From contig VSNM01000081.1 in assembly GCA_009774245.1 (NCBI GenBank), forward strand, positions 1 through 23,841: DNA of 23,841 bases. Reading direction: 5' to 3'. Below the pieces are notes generated by a model that saw only the letters and a program-made list of their open reading frames with translations, was not told the DNA's origin and searched no databases. The stretch comes from Lachnospiraceae bacterium. GTDB lineage: Bacteria > Bacillota > Clostridia > Lachnospirales > Lachnospiraceae. Position 1 is the first letter of the stretch, and each line of letters starts with the position of its first letter. The position numbers and the translations under genes are program-made. Below are positions 8,181-14,935 of the stretch, one piece after another.

Positions 8181-8318
8181 GTAACAGTTCAGCCCAGGAC
8201 TTTGCACTACGCTGCAAAGTCCGTGAGAAAGCGTAGTGGTTGAAATGCATCAAGCCACCACGAAGTGGTTTTGCATGGCTTGATGCCTGTAACAGGAAGC
8301 CGAAGGCTGAACTGTTAC
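8181..8318. repeat. Structured palindromic mobile-type element, copy 2
   Basis: A 138-bp element with perfect 14-bp inverted ends, GTAACAGTTCAGCC (8181-8194) and GGCTGAACTGTTAC (8305-8318). Hairpin 1 is GGACTTTGCA/TGCAAAGTCC (8197-8222), followed by the same GTGAGAAA linker as copy 1. Hairpin 2 is GCATCAAGCCA/TGGCTTGATGC (8247-8286) and holds CCAC-GAA-GTGG and the conserved TTTTGCA. Against copy 1, one base pair changes in hairpin 1 and four in hairpin 2, each on both arms. The flanks are GATTCTTT (8173-8180) and GATTTTTT (8319-8326). The T-run after the last stem could make this copy act as the terminator of tgt, whose stop codon is only 10 bp upstream. Confidence 0.87.
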
Positions 8319-8339
8319 GATTTTTTATAAAGATTTTAC

Positions 8340-8368
8340 TTGAAGAATTGGAAAATCTTGTGTATGAT
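8340..8368 (+). promoter_or_regulatory. yajC promoter
   Basis: TTGAAG (8340-8345), a 17-bp spacer and TATGAT (8363-8368), about 70 bases before the yajC start and 21 bases past the end of element copy 2. Confidence 0.65.
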
Positions 8369-8437
8369 ATATACTATGTGTTTTACGGCACGTAGATTTT
8401 TGACAGATCTCAATTTTGTTAGGAGGAATAATTGAAT

Positions 8438-8764
8438 ATGAATTTATTATTGGCAGAAGCAGATGCGGCGACAGCAGGGCAAGGCGCTGCGAGTATGATA
8501 TCACTTGTTGTGATGTTGGTATTTTGGTTTGGTATTATGTATTTTCTGATGATTCGTCCTCAGAGAAAGGAACAGAAGAAAAAAGCCGCGCTTGTCAATT
8601 CGGTGGAGGTTGGCGACAGTATTCTGACCACCAGCGGGTTCTATGGTATCGTGATCGATGTCACTGACGAGGATGTGATTGTGGAGTTCGGCAACAACAA
8701 GAACTGCCGTATTCCAATGAAAAAGGCTGCGATCGAACAGGTTGAGAAGCCGGACAGTGAATAA
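8438..8764 (+). CDS. yajC: Preprotein translocase subunit YajC
   Basis: Small accessory membrane protein of the Sec translocon that associates with SecD/SecF. The 108-residue product has one N-terminal transmembrane helix (about 18-38) directly followed by the family hallmark MIRPQRKEQKK, and then the soluble region with GDSILTTSGFYGIV and VEFGNNKNCRIPMKKAAIEQV. Two starts are possible: TTG 8432, 5 bases after AGGAGG (8421-8426), or ATG 8438, 11 bases after it. I list the ATG; the TTG would add only two residues. secD and secF are not adjacent. A strong terminator follows directly. Confidence 0.93.
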   Translation: MNLLLAEADAATAGQGAASMISLVVMLVFWFGIMYFLMIRPQRKEQKKKAALVNSVEVGDSILTTSGFYGIVIDVTDEDVIVEFGNNKNCRIPMKKAAIEQVEKPDSE

Positions 8765-8775
8765 TAATCCAAAAT

Positions 8776-8810
8776 CTCCTGAAAAATCCCAGATTTTCGG
8801 GAGTTTTTTT
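8776..8810 (+). terminator. Intrinsic terminator after yajC
   Basis: A stem of about 10 pairs starting CTCCTGAAAA and closing TTTTCGGGAG (8776-8803, one G-T pair) is followed by seven T residues (8804-8810). It ends 25 bp before the PAP2 gene, so that gene relies on readthrough or on a promoter I did not identify. Confidence 0.85.
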
Positions 8811-8835
8811 GAATGGTAAACGGAGGAAAACAGCC

Positions 8836-9369
8836 ATGGTCAATATCGATGGTCAGATTTTGTTGTTTATTCAGGAGTACGTGCGGAATACGATTTGTGA
8901 TATTTTTTTCAAAACAATCACACATCTGGGCGACGCGGGCATTTTCTGGATTGTCCTGACGATCGTGCTGTTGTGTTTTCGACAGACCAGGAAAGCAGGA
9001 ATCTATTCCGCGTGTGGCCTGCTCGCATCGCTGGTGGTCAACAACCTGATCTTAAAGAATCTGGTGGGCAGAATCAGACCTTACGAATTGGTGGAGGGAC
9101 TTCAATGTATCGTTGCCCCCGCGATCGACGCTTCCTTCCCGTCCGGACATACAGGCGCCAGTTTTGCCTCTGCAGTTTCCATGTACAGGCAGCTGCCGAG
9201 AAGGTTCGCGGTCATTTTGATCGTTCTGGCGTCACTCATTGCCTTATCAAGACTATATGTCGGGATTCATTATCCGACTGATGTGCTTGGCGGGCTTGTG
9301 ACAGGAATCGGTATCGGGCTGCTCGCGAATGTTGTTGGAGATAGGATTGATAAATTGAAGAAGGCATGA
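8836..9369 (+). CDS. PAP2-family membrane phosphatase
   Basis: Probably dephosphorylates a lipid pyrophosphate such as undecaprenyl pyrophosphate, or phosphatidic acid, at the outer face of the membrane. The 177-residue protein carries all three phosphatase motifs: KNLVGRIRP (74-82), PSGH (102-105, His105) and SRLYVGIHYPTD (138-149, His145), with about five hydrophobic segments between and around them. Length and layout fit short BcrC-like enzymes, but the physiological substrate is not decidable from sequence. ATG 8836 has GGAGG at 8822-8826; an upstream TTG at 8809 falls in the terminator T-run and is rejected. The stop codon overlaps the next start by 4 bp (ATGA), so the two genes are translationally coupled. 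Confidence 0.9.
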   Translation: MVNIDGQILLFIQEYVRNTICDIFFKTITHLGDAGIFWIVLTIVLLCFRQTRKAGIYSACGLLASLVVNNLILKNLVGRIRPYELVEGLQCIVAPAIDASFPSGHTGASFASAVSMYRQLPRRFAVILIVLASLIALSRLYVGIHYPTDVLGGLVTGIGIGLLANVVGDRIDKLKKA

Positions 9370-10652
9370 AAATGACTCAGAGTACAAAAGATAAAAAGAA
9401 GCGAAATAATGCGAAAGTTTTCAATCATAAACGATCAATTATCAGCGTTGTTGTGATTGTGGCGGGCACCATTTTTTTGATTCAGCTCAACTCTTCTGAT
9501 ACACAGGAGACAAAAGAGTCTTTTGTGGAAATTGACCGGAATATGACTGTTTTTAGCACGACGGCGGGCGTGGCAGATCTATTGGACACTGACTTACCGC
9601 AGGCTGTGCAAAAGGCAACGGCAGGGGTGGCAGATATATTAGAGCAGGATACTACGGAAGTTGTGTCTACAGAAGCCGTAGGGGAGGCCGCGCCGGAAGA
9701 AAGCGAATATGCCAATCTGGCGATCGCACAGGTAAACAATTATGTCAATGTCAGAAGTGCGCCAAACACAGACAGTGAAGTGGTCGGCAAGATGTACGAC
9801 GGCTCTGTGGCGCAGATCTTGTCGACGGCAGGCGATGACGGTGAATGGTTTCAGGTCGTCTCTGGAAATGTCGAGGGGTATATCAAGGCAGAATATTTTA
9901 TCTATGGCGATGATGCTGTCGCAGCGATCGATGATTATGTGACACGCTATCTTGTGGTACAGGCAGACCGTTTGAATGTGCGCGAGGAGCCGGATATTTC
10001 ATCAGGCAGAATCGGCTATATTGACAATGGAGAGCGCGTGAGACTGATCGAGTGGGGCGATGAGTGGTCCAGGGTGGATTATGCGGCGGAGCATACGGGA
10101 TATGTGGCGTCGGAGTATGTGACGGTCACAGAAGAATTTATCTATGCGAAATCCATTGAGGAGGAGCAGGCGGAACTGGCAGCCCTGCAGGAGCTGCAGG
10201 CGAGAACACAGGCATCGGAGGAAGCCGCGCCGGAGCGCATGGTGATATCTGCGCCACCGCAGACGGATTATACTACTGTCCCGGAGCTTAGGACTGCCAT
10301 CGTCGACTACGCGATGCAGTATCTCGGCAATCGATATGTCCATGGAGGGCAGAATCTTGCGACCGGGACGGACTGCTCCGGCTTTACCTGTTATGTCTAT
10401 CAGGCATTTGGCTACAGTCTGGGAAGGACGCCGCAGGGACAGTATACCTCGGCGGGAAGGGCGGTCGATCTGTCGCAGATTCAGCCAGGGGATGTCATAT
10501 GCTACAGCTCGAACGGCTCGACCTGTACGCATGTGGGACTCTATATCGGCAATGGGCAGATCATTCATGCCGCCAATTCCCGAAAGGGCGTCATTATCAG
10601 CAATTATGATTACGACGGCGTTATTCTGGGCGTGCGTGATATTGTTGACTGA
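9366..10652 (+). CDS. SH3b-SH3b-NlpC/P60 cell-wall endopeptidase
   Basis: Secreted or membrane-anchored gamma-D-Glu-diamino acid type peptidase that would cut peptidoglycan stem peptides. The 428-residue protein has a basic N terminus and one hydrophobic segment (about 24-41), a low-complexity stretch with a repeated TAGVADLL/TAGVADIL (66-93), two bacterial SH3 domains (about 120-180, with NVRSAPNTDSEVVG, and 196-252, with NVREEPDISSGRIG), a Glu/Ala-rich linker and a C-terminal NlpC/P60 domain. Catalytic residues are Cys337 in TDCSGF, His389 in CTHVGLY and a polar third residue at His401 in IIHAANS. It is coupled to the PAP2 gene by a 4-bp overlap. Its last 32 bp overlap the convergent CapA-like gene. 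Confidence 0.93.
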   Translation: MKMTQSTKDKKKRNNAKVFNHKRSIISVVVIVAGTIFLIQLNSSDTQETKESFVEIDRNMTVFSTTAGVADLLDTDLPQAVQKATAGVADILEQDTTEVVSTEAVGEAAPEESEYANLAIAQVNNYVNVRSAPNTDSEVVGKMYDGSVAQILSTAGDDGEWFQVVSGNVEGYIKAEYFIYGDDAVAAIDDYVTRYLVVQADRLNVREEPDISSGRIGYIDNGERVRLIEWGDEWSRVDYAAEHTGYVASEYVTVTEEFIYAKSIEEEQAELAALQELQARTQASEEAAPERMVISAPPQTDYTTVPELRTAIVDYAMQYLGNRYVHGGQNLATGTDCSGFTCYVYQAFGYSLGRTPQGQYTSAGRAVDLSQIQPGDVICYSSNGSTCTHVGLYIGNGQIIHAANSRKGVIISNYDYDGVILGVRDIVD

Positions 10653-11868
10653 TCTCACTGGCGGAGCGTACCCAGCCGCCCAGAATCTCATCGCTCCATC
10701 TCTGGAGGCTGCTCAGGTGGAAAGCAACGCCCCCGTAAGGGATAATACCATGGGACTGGGCGAGCGCTTCCGTATAGTTTTCCAGCAGATATACATTTCT
10801 AAGTCGCACAGGTCCGCTTGAATAGTGGCACACCAGCGGAATGATGCCGGTGCTCTCCTCGGAAATCCGCACGCCGTCCTCTGTCACATGAAATGTCACC
10901 CACGCAAGCCCTTCCAGCATACTCTGGGCATTTTGCTGTGTGGAGACATAATTTCCAAGAGAATAGTAACAAAGAGCGCGGTTGCCATTGTCCGCATCAA
11001 TCCACACGACAGGCTGCACGACATGCGGATGCGTGCCGATGATGAGGTCAGCGCCGGCCTCCGCCATCTGCATGGCAAATGTTTCCTGATAACTGGATGG
11101 AACTGTCGAATACTCGGTTCCCCAATGCGGGCATACGACGACGATATCGGCCAGCATGTCAGCCGCAGTGATATCCGTGAGCACCTGAGGATTTAGAGTG
11201 GTGAAATCAATCATCCGGCTCGTCTCGTCAACAGCGCAGAGCATGTCCAGCTGTTCGGACAGGGAGGAGGACACACTGCTGTCGTTAGGCCCGTAAGTAT
11301 AATTGAGAAATGCGAATGTACAGCCATTGATCTCTAACAGAGGAATGCGGTTTTGGGAGGGGAAGTCTGCCGGAAATGGTTCGTGCAGTCCGGTGATAAG
11401 CACTTCAGGATGTGTTTTCCACAGATCAAGACAGTTCTGTATTCCGGACAGTCCCTGATCTGCTGTGTGGTTTGTCGCCTGCAGGACTACATTAAAGCTC
11501 GCTTTTGAGATGGCGTCACTCACCTCGGAAGGGGAATTGAATTTGGGATAACCGTGAAAACCGAGCTGGTTTCCGCCAAGTATGGTTTCCTGATTAATGA
11601 TTTTGATGTCCGCCTGATCTAAGAAGCTGCGGATTCCGTCAAATAGAAAATCATAATTTCTGGTTCCGTCGGACTGTATTCCGGTGTTTACGATTCCCAT
11701 ATGGAGCAGGTTGTCGCCGACAGCCATCAGCGTGATGTCATATTCCTCCGCTGTGCCGGAGACGGCTGGCAGATCAGATACAGCATATGTTTTTCCGCAT
11801 AATGAGAAACAGAGGAGGAGCATAAGCGCCCCCATTAGGAAGCAGAAGTAGCTTTGTTGCTTTTTCAT
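10621..11868 (-). CDS. CapA family secreted protein (PGA_cap, metallophosphatase-like fold)
   Basis: Product of 415 residues with an N-terminal signal peptide or anchor (hydrophobic about 7-24, then GKTYA). The CapA hallmarks are in order: MAVGDNLLH (48-56), INQE (91-94), GFHGYPKFNSP, QATNHTADQG (His134), DIVVVCPHWGTEYS, ADLIIGTHPHVVQPV and YSLGNYVS. CapA of Bacillus takes part in poly-gamma-glutamate capsule synthesis and export, but no capB or capC is present and many clostridial homologues have unknown roles, so no symbol is given. Start ATG 11868 is chosen because AAAGGA lies ahead; the upstream ATG at 11895 has no ribosome site. It has its own promoter, divergent from leuB, and no terminator separates it from the NlpC/P60 gene, whose end it overlaps. 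Confidence 0.9.
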   Translation of the reverse strand: MKKQQSYFCFLMGALMLLLCFSLCGKTYAVSDLPAVSGTAEEYDITLMAVGDNLLHMGIVNTGIQSDGTRNYDFLFDGIRSFLDQADIKIINQETILGGNQLGFHGYPKFNSPSEVSDAISKASFNVVLQATNHTADQGLSGIQNCLDLWKTHPEVLITGLHEPFPADFPSQNRIPLLEINGCTFAFLNYTYGPNDSSVSSSLSEQLDMLCAVDETSRMIDFTTLNPQVLTDITAADMLADIVVVCPHWGTEYSTVPSSYQETFAMQMAEAGADLIIGTHPHVVQPVVWIDADNGNRALCYYSLGNYVSTQQNAQSMLEGLAWVTFHVTEDGVRISEESTGIIPLVCHYSSGPVRLRNVYLLENYTEALAQSHGIIPYGGVAFHLSSLQRWSDEILGGWVRSASEISQQYHARPE

Positions 11869-11901
11869 AAGTGATAATCCTTTCGATACATTCATATATT
11901 G

Positions 11902-11930
11902 ATTATATTCGAATTGGGATAAAATAGCAA
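11902..11930 (-). promoter_or_regulatory. capA-like gene promoter
   Basis: On the minus strand, TTGCTA (11930-11925) and a perfect TATAAT (11907-11902) are 17 bp apart, about 33 bases upstream of the chosen start. It is back-to-back with the leuB promoter. Confidence 0.75.
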
Positions 11931-11954
11931 TCCCATCTTTTTTTTGGTATTATG

Positions 11955-11983
11955 TTGAAATTTTCTGTCGAATGTAATATTAT
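11955..11983 (+). promoter_or_regulatory. leuB-ilvD-ilvB operon promoter
   Basis: TTGAAA (11955-11960), a 17-bp spacer and TATTAT (11978-11983) place the start of transcription near 11990, leaving a leader of about 60 bases. That leader is too short for a T-box and contains only a small hairpin, GGCTGA-TTT-TCAGCC (12008-12022). Confidence 0.75.
11959..11973 (+). promoter_or_regulatory. Candidate CodY box in the leuB promoter spacer
   Basis: AATTTTCTGTCGAAT matches 11 of 15 positions of the published CodY consensus AATTTTCWGAAAATT, with the whole left half AATTTTCWG perfect. It starts inside the -35 box and fills most of the spacer, where a bound repressor would block RNA polymerase. CodY repression of branched-chain amino acid genes is well established in Firmicutes. 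A second partial half-site, GATTTTCAG, lies at 12012-12020 in the leader. A match this short could still be chance. Confidence 0.4.
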
Positions 11984-12049
11984 TGAATATGTGTATATTT
12001 ATTCACGGGCTGATTTTCAGCCAAAGAAAATAGAAAGAAGGAATTCGAA

Positions 12050-13150
12050 ATGAATTTGAATATTGTGTGTATTCCCGGTGATGGAATCGGACCGGAAATT
12101 GTTGCCGAGGCAAAAAAAGTACTTGATAAAGTCGCAAAAAAATACAACCATAACATTTCTTATAAAGATATCCTGATGGGAGGCGCTTCCATCGACGCGT
12201 GCGGAGAACCGCTCACAGATGAGGCGATTGCCACAGCAAAAGCCGCAGACGCCGTTTTGATGGGTTCCATCGGAGGAAACACATCCACATCGCCATGGTA
12301 CAAGCTGCCGCCGCATCTGCGACCGGAAGCAGGACTCCTGAAATTGAGAAAAGAACTGAATCTGTTCGCCAATCTGCGACCGGCTTATTTATACGAAGAA
12401 TTAAAGGCGGCCTGCCCGCTGAGAGATGATATCATCGGCAGCGGTTTTGACATGATGATCATGCGCGAGCTCACAGGTGGTCTTTACTTTGGGGAGCGCA
12501 GTACCAGGCAGATGAACGGCATTCTCACCGCCATTGACACGTTGACTTATACAGAGAATGAGATTAGGCGTATTGCCGTCAAGGGCTTTGATATCGCGAT
12601 GAAGCGCAGGAAAAAGGTGACAAGCGTTGACAAGGCCAATGTGCTCGACTCTTCCCGACTCTGGAGAAAGATCGTTGAGGAGGTTGCGCTGGATTACCCG
12701 GAGGTCACTTTAGAGCATATGCTTGTCGACAACTGTGCGATGCAGCTTGTCAAAGATCCGAAGCAGTTTGATGTGATTTTGACAGAAAATATGTTTGGTG
12801 ATATTCTCTCTGATGAGGCGAGTATGGTTACCGGTTCCATCGGTATGCTTTCCTCGGCAAGCCTGAACGACACGAAGTTTGGCCTCTATGAGCCGAGCGG
12901 CGGCTCCGCGCCTGACATCGCGGGAAAAGGCATCGCGAACCCGATCGCCACGATTCTGAGCGCCGCTATGATGCTCCGTTATTCCTTTGATCTTGACAGG
13001 GAAGCTGACGCGATCGAGGCCTCTGTCAGGAAAGTGCTCAGCGAAGGCTTCCGAACCATTGACATTATGCCGCAGGACGAAGGCAGTCGTGCGCTTGTCA
13101 GCCAGGTCGGCACAGCGATGATGGGCGATCTGATCTCGGACAGAATATGA
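12050..13150 (+). CDS. leuB: 3-isopropylmalate dehydrogenase
   Basis: NAD-dependent oxidative decarboxylation of 3-isopropylmalate, third step of leucine synthesis. The 366-residue length is standard. Diagnostic segments are GDGIGPEIV at the N terminus, MRELTGGLYFGERS, the substrate-binding VTSVDKANVLDSSRLWR, TENMFGDILSDEAS with metal-binding Asp residues, and the NAD-binding EPSGGSAPDIAGKGIANP. The GGLYFG and NAD-pocket features favour LeuB over isocitrate or tartrate dehydrogenase. Start ATG follows AAGGA. It is first in a run with ilvD and ilvB; leuA, leuC and leuD are not in the window, which is an unusual split of the leucine pathway. Confidence 0.96.
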   Translation: MNLNIVCIPGDGIGPEIVAEAKKVLDKVAKKYNHNISYKDILMGGASIDACGEPLTDEAIATAKAADAVLMGSIGGNTSTSPWYKLPPHLRPEAGLLKLRKELNLFANLRPAYLYEELKAACPLRDDIIGSGFDMMIMRELTGGLYFGERSTRQMNGILTAIDTLTYTENEIRRIAVKGFDIAMKRRKKVTSVDKANVLDSSRLWRKIVEEVALDYPEVTLEHMLVDNCAMQLVKDPKQFDVILTENMFGDILSDEASMVTGSIGMLSSASLNDTKFGLYEPSGGSAPDIAGKGIANPIATILSAAMMLRYSFDLDREADAIEASVRKVLSEGFRTIDIMPQDEGSRALVSQVGTAMMGDLISDRI

Positions 13151-13170
13151 GGTTAGATGATTCGATTTTA

Positions 13171-13200
13171 GATTAGGTTAGATTAGAATCGGTTGGATTA
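13171..13200 (+). repeat. Short degenerate pentamer array between leuB and ilvD
   Basis: Six successive 5-mers, GATTA GGTTA GATTA GAATC GGTTG GATTA, fill the middle of the 83-bp leuB-ilvD gap. No terminator or promoter is evident in this gap, so transcription probably continues through it. Confidence 0.5.
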
Positions 13201-13233
13201 AAAGATTTTGATGAATGATATGGAGGATAGATA

Positions 13234-14907
13234 ATGATGAGAAGTGATAACGTTAAAAAGGGAATGCAGCAGGCTCCGCATAGAAGCCTGTTCAACGCAT
13301 TAGGGTTTACAGAGGAGGAGATGCAAAAGCCGATGGTCGGGATCGTGAGCTCCTACAATGAGATTGTGCCCGGTCATATGAATCTGGATAAGATTGTCAA
13401 TGCGGTAAAGCTCGGTGTGGCGGAGGCGGGCGGAGTGCCTGTGGTATTTCCCGCGATCGCAGTCTGCGATGGCATCGCGATGGGACATATCGGCATGAAA
13501 TATTCCCTTGTCACGAGGGATTTGATCGCGGACTCCACGGAATGTATGGCGCTGGCGCATCAGTTTGACGCACTGGTCATGGTGCCCAACTGCGACAAGA
13601 ATGTGCCGGGACTACTGATGGCTGCCGCGCGCATCAATGTGCCGACAGTATTTGTATCGGGTGGACCGATGCTTGCAGGACATGTCAAGGGACAGAAGCG
13701 CAGTCTCTCGTCCATGTTTGAGGCGGTCGGCTCCTATGCGGCAGGCACGATGAGCGAGGAGGATGTGTGCGAGTTTGAGAACAAGGCATGTCCCACATGT
13801 GGTTCCTGCTCTGGCATGTATACGGCAAACTCCATGAACTGTCTCACGGAGGCACTCGGCATGGGATTACAGGGAAACGGCACGATTCCTGCGGTATATT
13901 CGGAGAGGCTCAAGCTTGCGAAACATGCAGGTATGGCGGTAATGGAAATGCTCCGGAAAAATATCTGTCCGCGCGATATCATGACAAAGGAGTCCATCAT
14001 CAACGCGCTCACAGTGGATATGGCGCTTGGATGCTCTACGAACTCCATGCTTCATCTGCCCGCGATCGCGCATGAGATCGGATTTGATTTCGATATTTCC
14101 TATGCGAACGAGATCAGCGCAAAGACGCCGAACCTCTGTCATCTGGCACCGGCTGGTCCTACATATATGGAAGATTTGAATGAGGCTGGCGGCGTATACG
14201 CAGTGATGAATGAGCTGTCAGGGCTTGGTCTGCTCAATGAGGACTGCATGACTGTCACAGGAAAGACAATCGGCGAAAACATCAAGGGTGTTCCTAATAA
14301 AAATCCCGAGGTGATACGGCCTCTTGACAATCCATACAGCAAGACAGGCGGACTCGCTGTGTTGAAGGGCAATCTCGCCCCTGACGGAAGTGTCGTGAAG
14401 CGCTCCGCTGTGGCGCCGGAAATGCTTGTCCATGAGGGACCGGCACGTGTGTTTGAGTGCGAGGAGGATGCGATCGAGGCGATTAAGGGCGGCAAGATCG
14501 TAGCAGGAGATGTTGTGGTAATTCGCTATGAAGGCCCTAAGGGCGGACCGGGTATGCGGGAGATGCTCAATCCTACATCGGCGATCGCAGGCATGGGACT
14601 TGGCTCTACAGTGGCATTGATCACAGACGGACGGTTCTCAGGCGCATCGCGCGGCGCGTCGATCGGCCATGTGTCGCCGGAGGCAGCGGTCGGCGGACCG
14701 ATTGCACTTGTTGAGGAGGGTGACATCATCTCCATCAACATTACAGAGTGTACATTAGATCTCAAGGTGTCCGACGAGGAGTTGGCGAAGAGACGTGCGA
14801 ACTGGCAGCCGAGAGAGCCGAAGATCACAACAGGCTATCTTGCAAGATATCGTGAACTTGTCACCAGCGGCAACAGAGGAGCGATTCTTGAGATTCCCAG
14901 GAAATAA
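13234..14907 (+). CDS. ilvD: Dihydroxy-acid dehydratase
   Basis: Iron-sulfur dehydratase that converts 2,3-dihydroxy-isovalerate and its methyl homologue to the 2-keto acids leading to valine, leucine and isoleucine. The 557-residue product has the cluster cysteines Cys120 in VPNCDKNVPG and Cys192 in CPTCGSCSGMYTANSMNCL (186 onward), plus ALGCSTNSMLHLPAIA and the C-terminal RFSGASRGASIGHVSPEA. These match IlvD rather than 6-phosphogluconate dehydratase Edd, which is longer. GGAGG at 13222-13226 serves ATG 13234; a second ATG three bases later is possible. The gene sits 28 bp ahead of ilvB. Confidence 0.97.
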   Translation: MMRSDNVKKGMQQAPHRSLFNALGFTEEEMQKPMVGIVSSYNEIVPGHMNLDKIVNAVKLGVAEAGGVPVVFPAIAVCDGIAMGHIGMKYSLVTRDLIADSTECMALAHQFDALVMVPNCDKNVPGLLMAAARINVPTVFVSGGPMLAGHVKGQKRSLSSMFEAVGSYAAGTMSEEDVCEFENKACPTCGSCSGMYTANSMNCLTEALGMGLQGNGTIPAVYSERLKLAKHAGMAVMEMLRKNICPRDIMTKESIINALTVDMALGCSTNSMLHLPAIAHEIGFDFDISYANEISAKTPNLCHLAPAGPTYMEDLNEAGGVYAVMNELSGLGLLNEDCMTVTGKTIGENIKGVPNKNPEVIRPLDNPYSKTGGLAVLKGNLAPDGSVVKRSAVAPEMLVHEGPARVFECEEDAIEAIKGGKIVAGDVVVIRYEGPKGGPGMREMLNPTSAIAGMGLGSTVALITDGRFSGASRGASIGHVSPEAAVGGPIALVEEGDIISINITECTLDLKVSDEELAKRRANWQPREPKITTGYLARYRELVTSGNRGAILEIPRK

Positions 14908-14935
14908 AATAACGACCAGAAGGAGAGAAACAATC

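Noticed and set aside
8181..8318. Element copies as CRISPR repeats or a tRNA-like structure
   Set aside because: Only two distant copies with no spacers, and no acceptor or anticodon arms; the inverted ends and covarying stems fit a mobile structured element better.
10621..11868. Poly-gamma-glutamate capsule locus
   Set aside because: Only a CapA-like gene is present; without capB, capC or capE capsule synthesis cannot be inferred.
11990..12049. T-box or leader-peptide attenuator before leuB
   Set aside because: The leader is only about 60 bases, lacks a T-box sequence and has no Leu/Val/Ile-rich mini-ORF.
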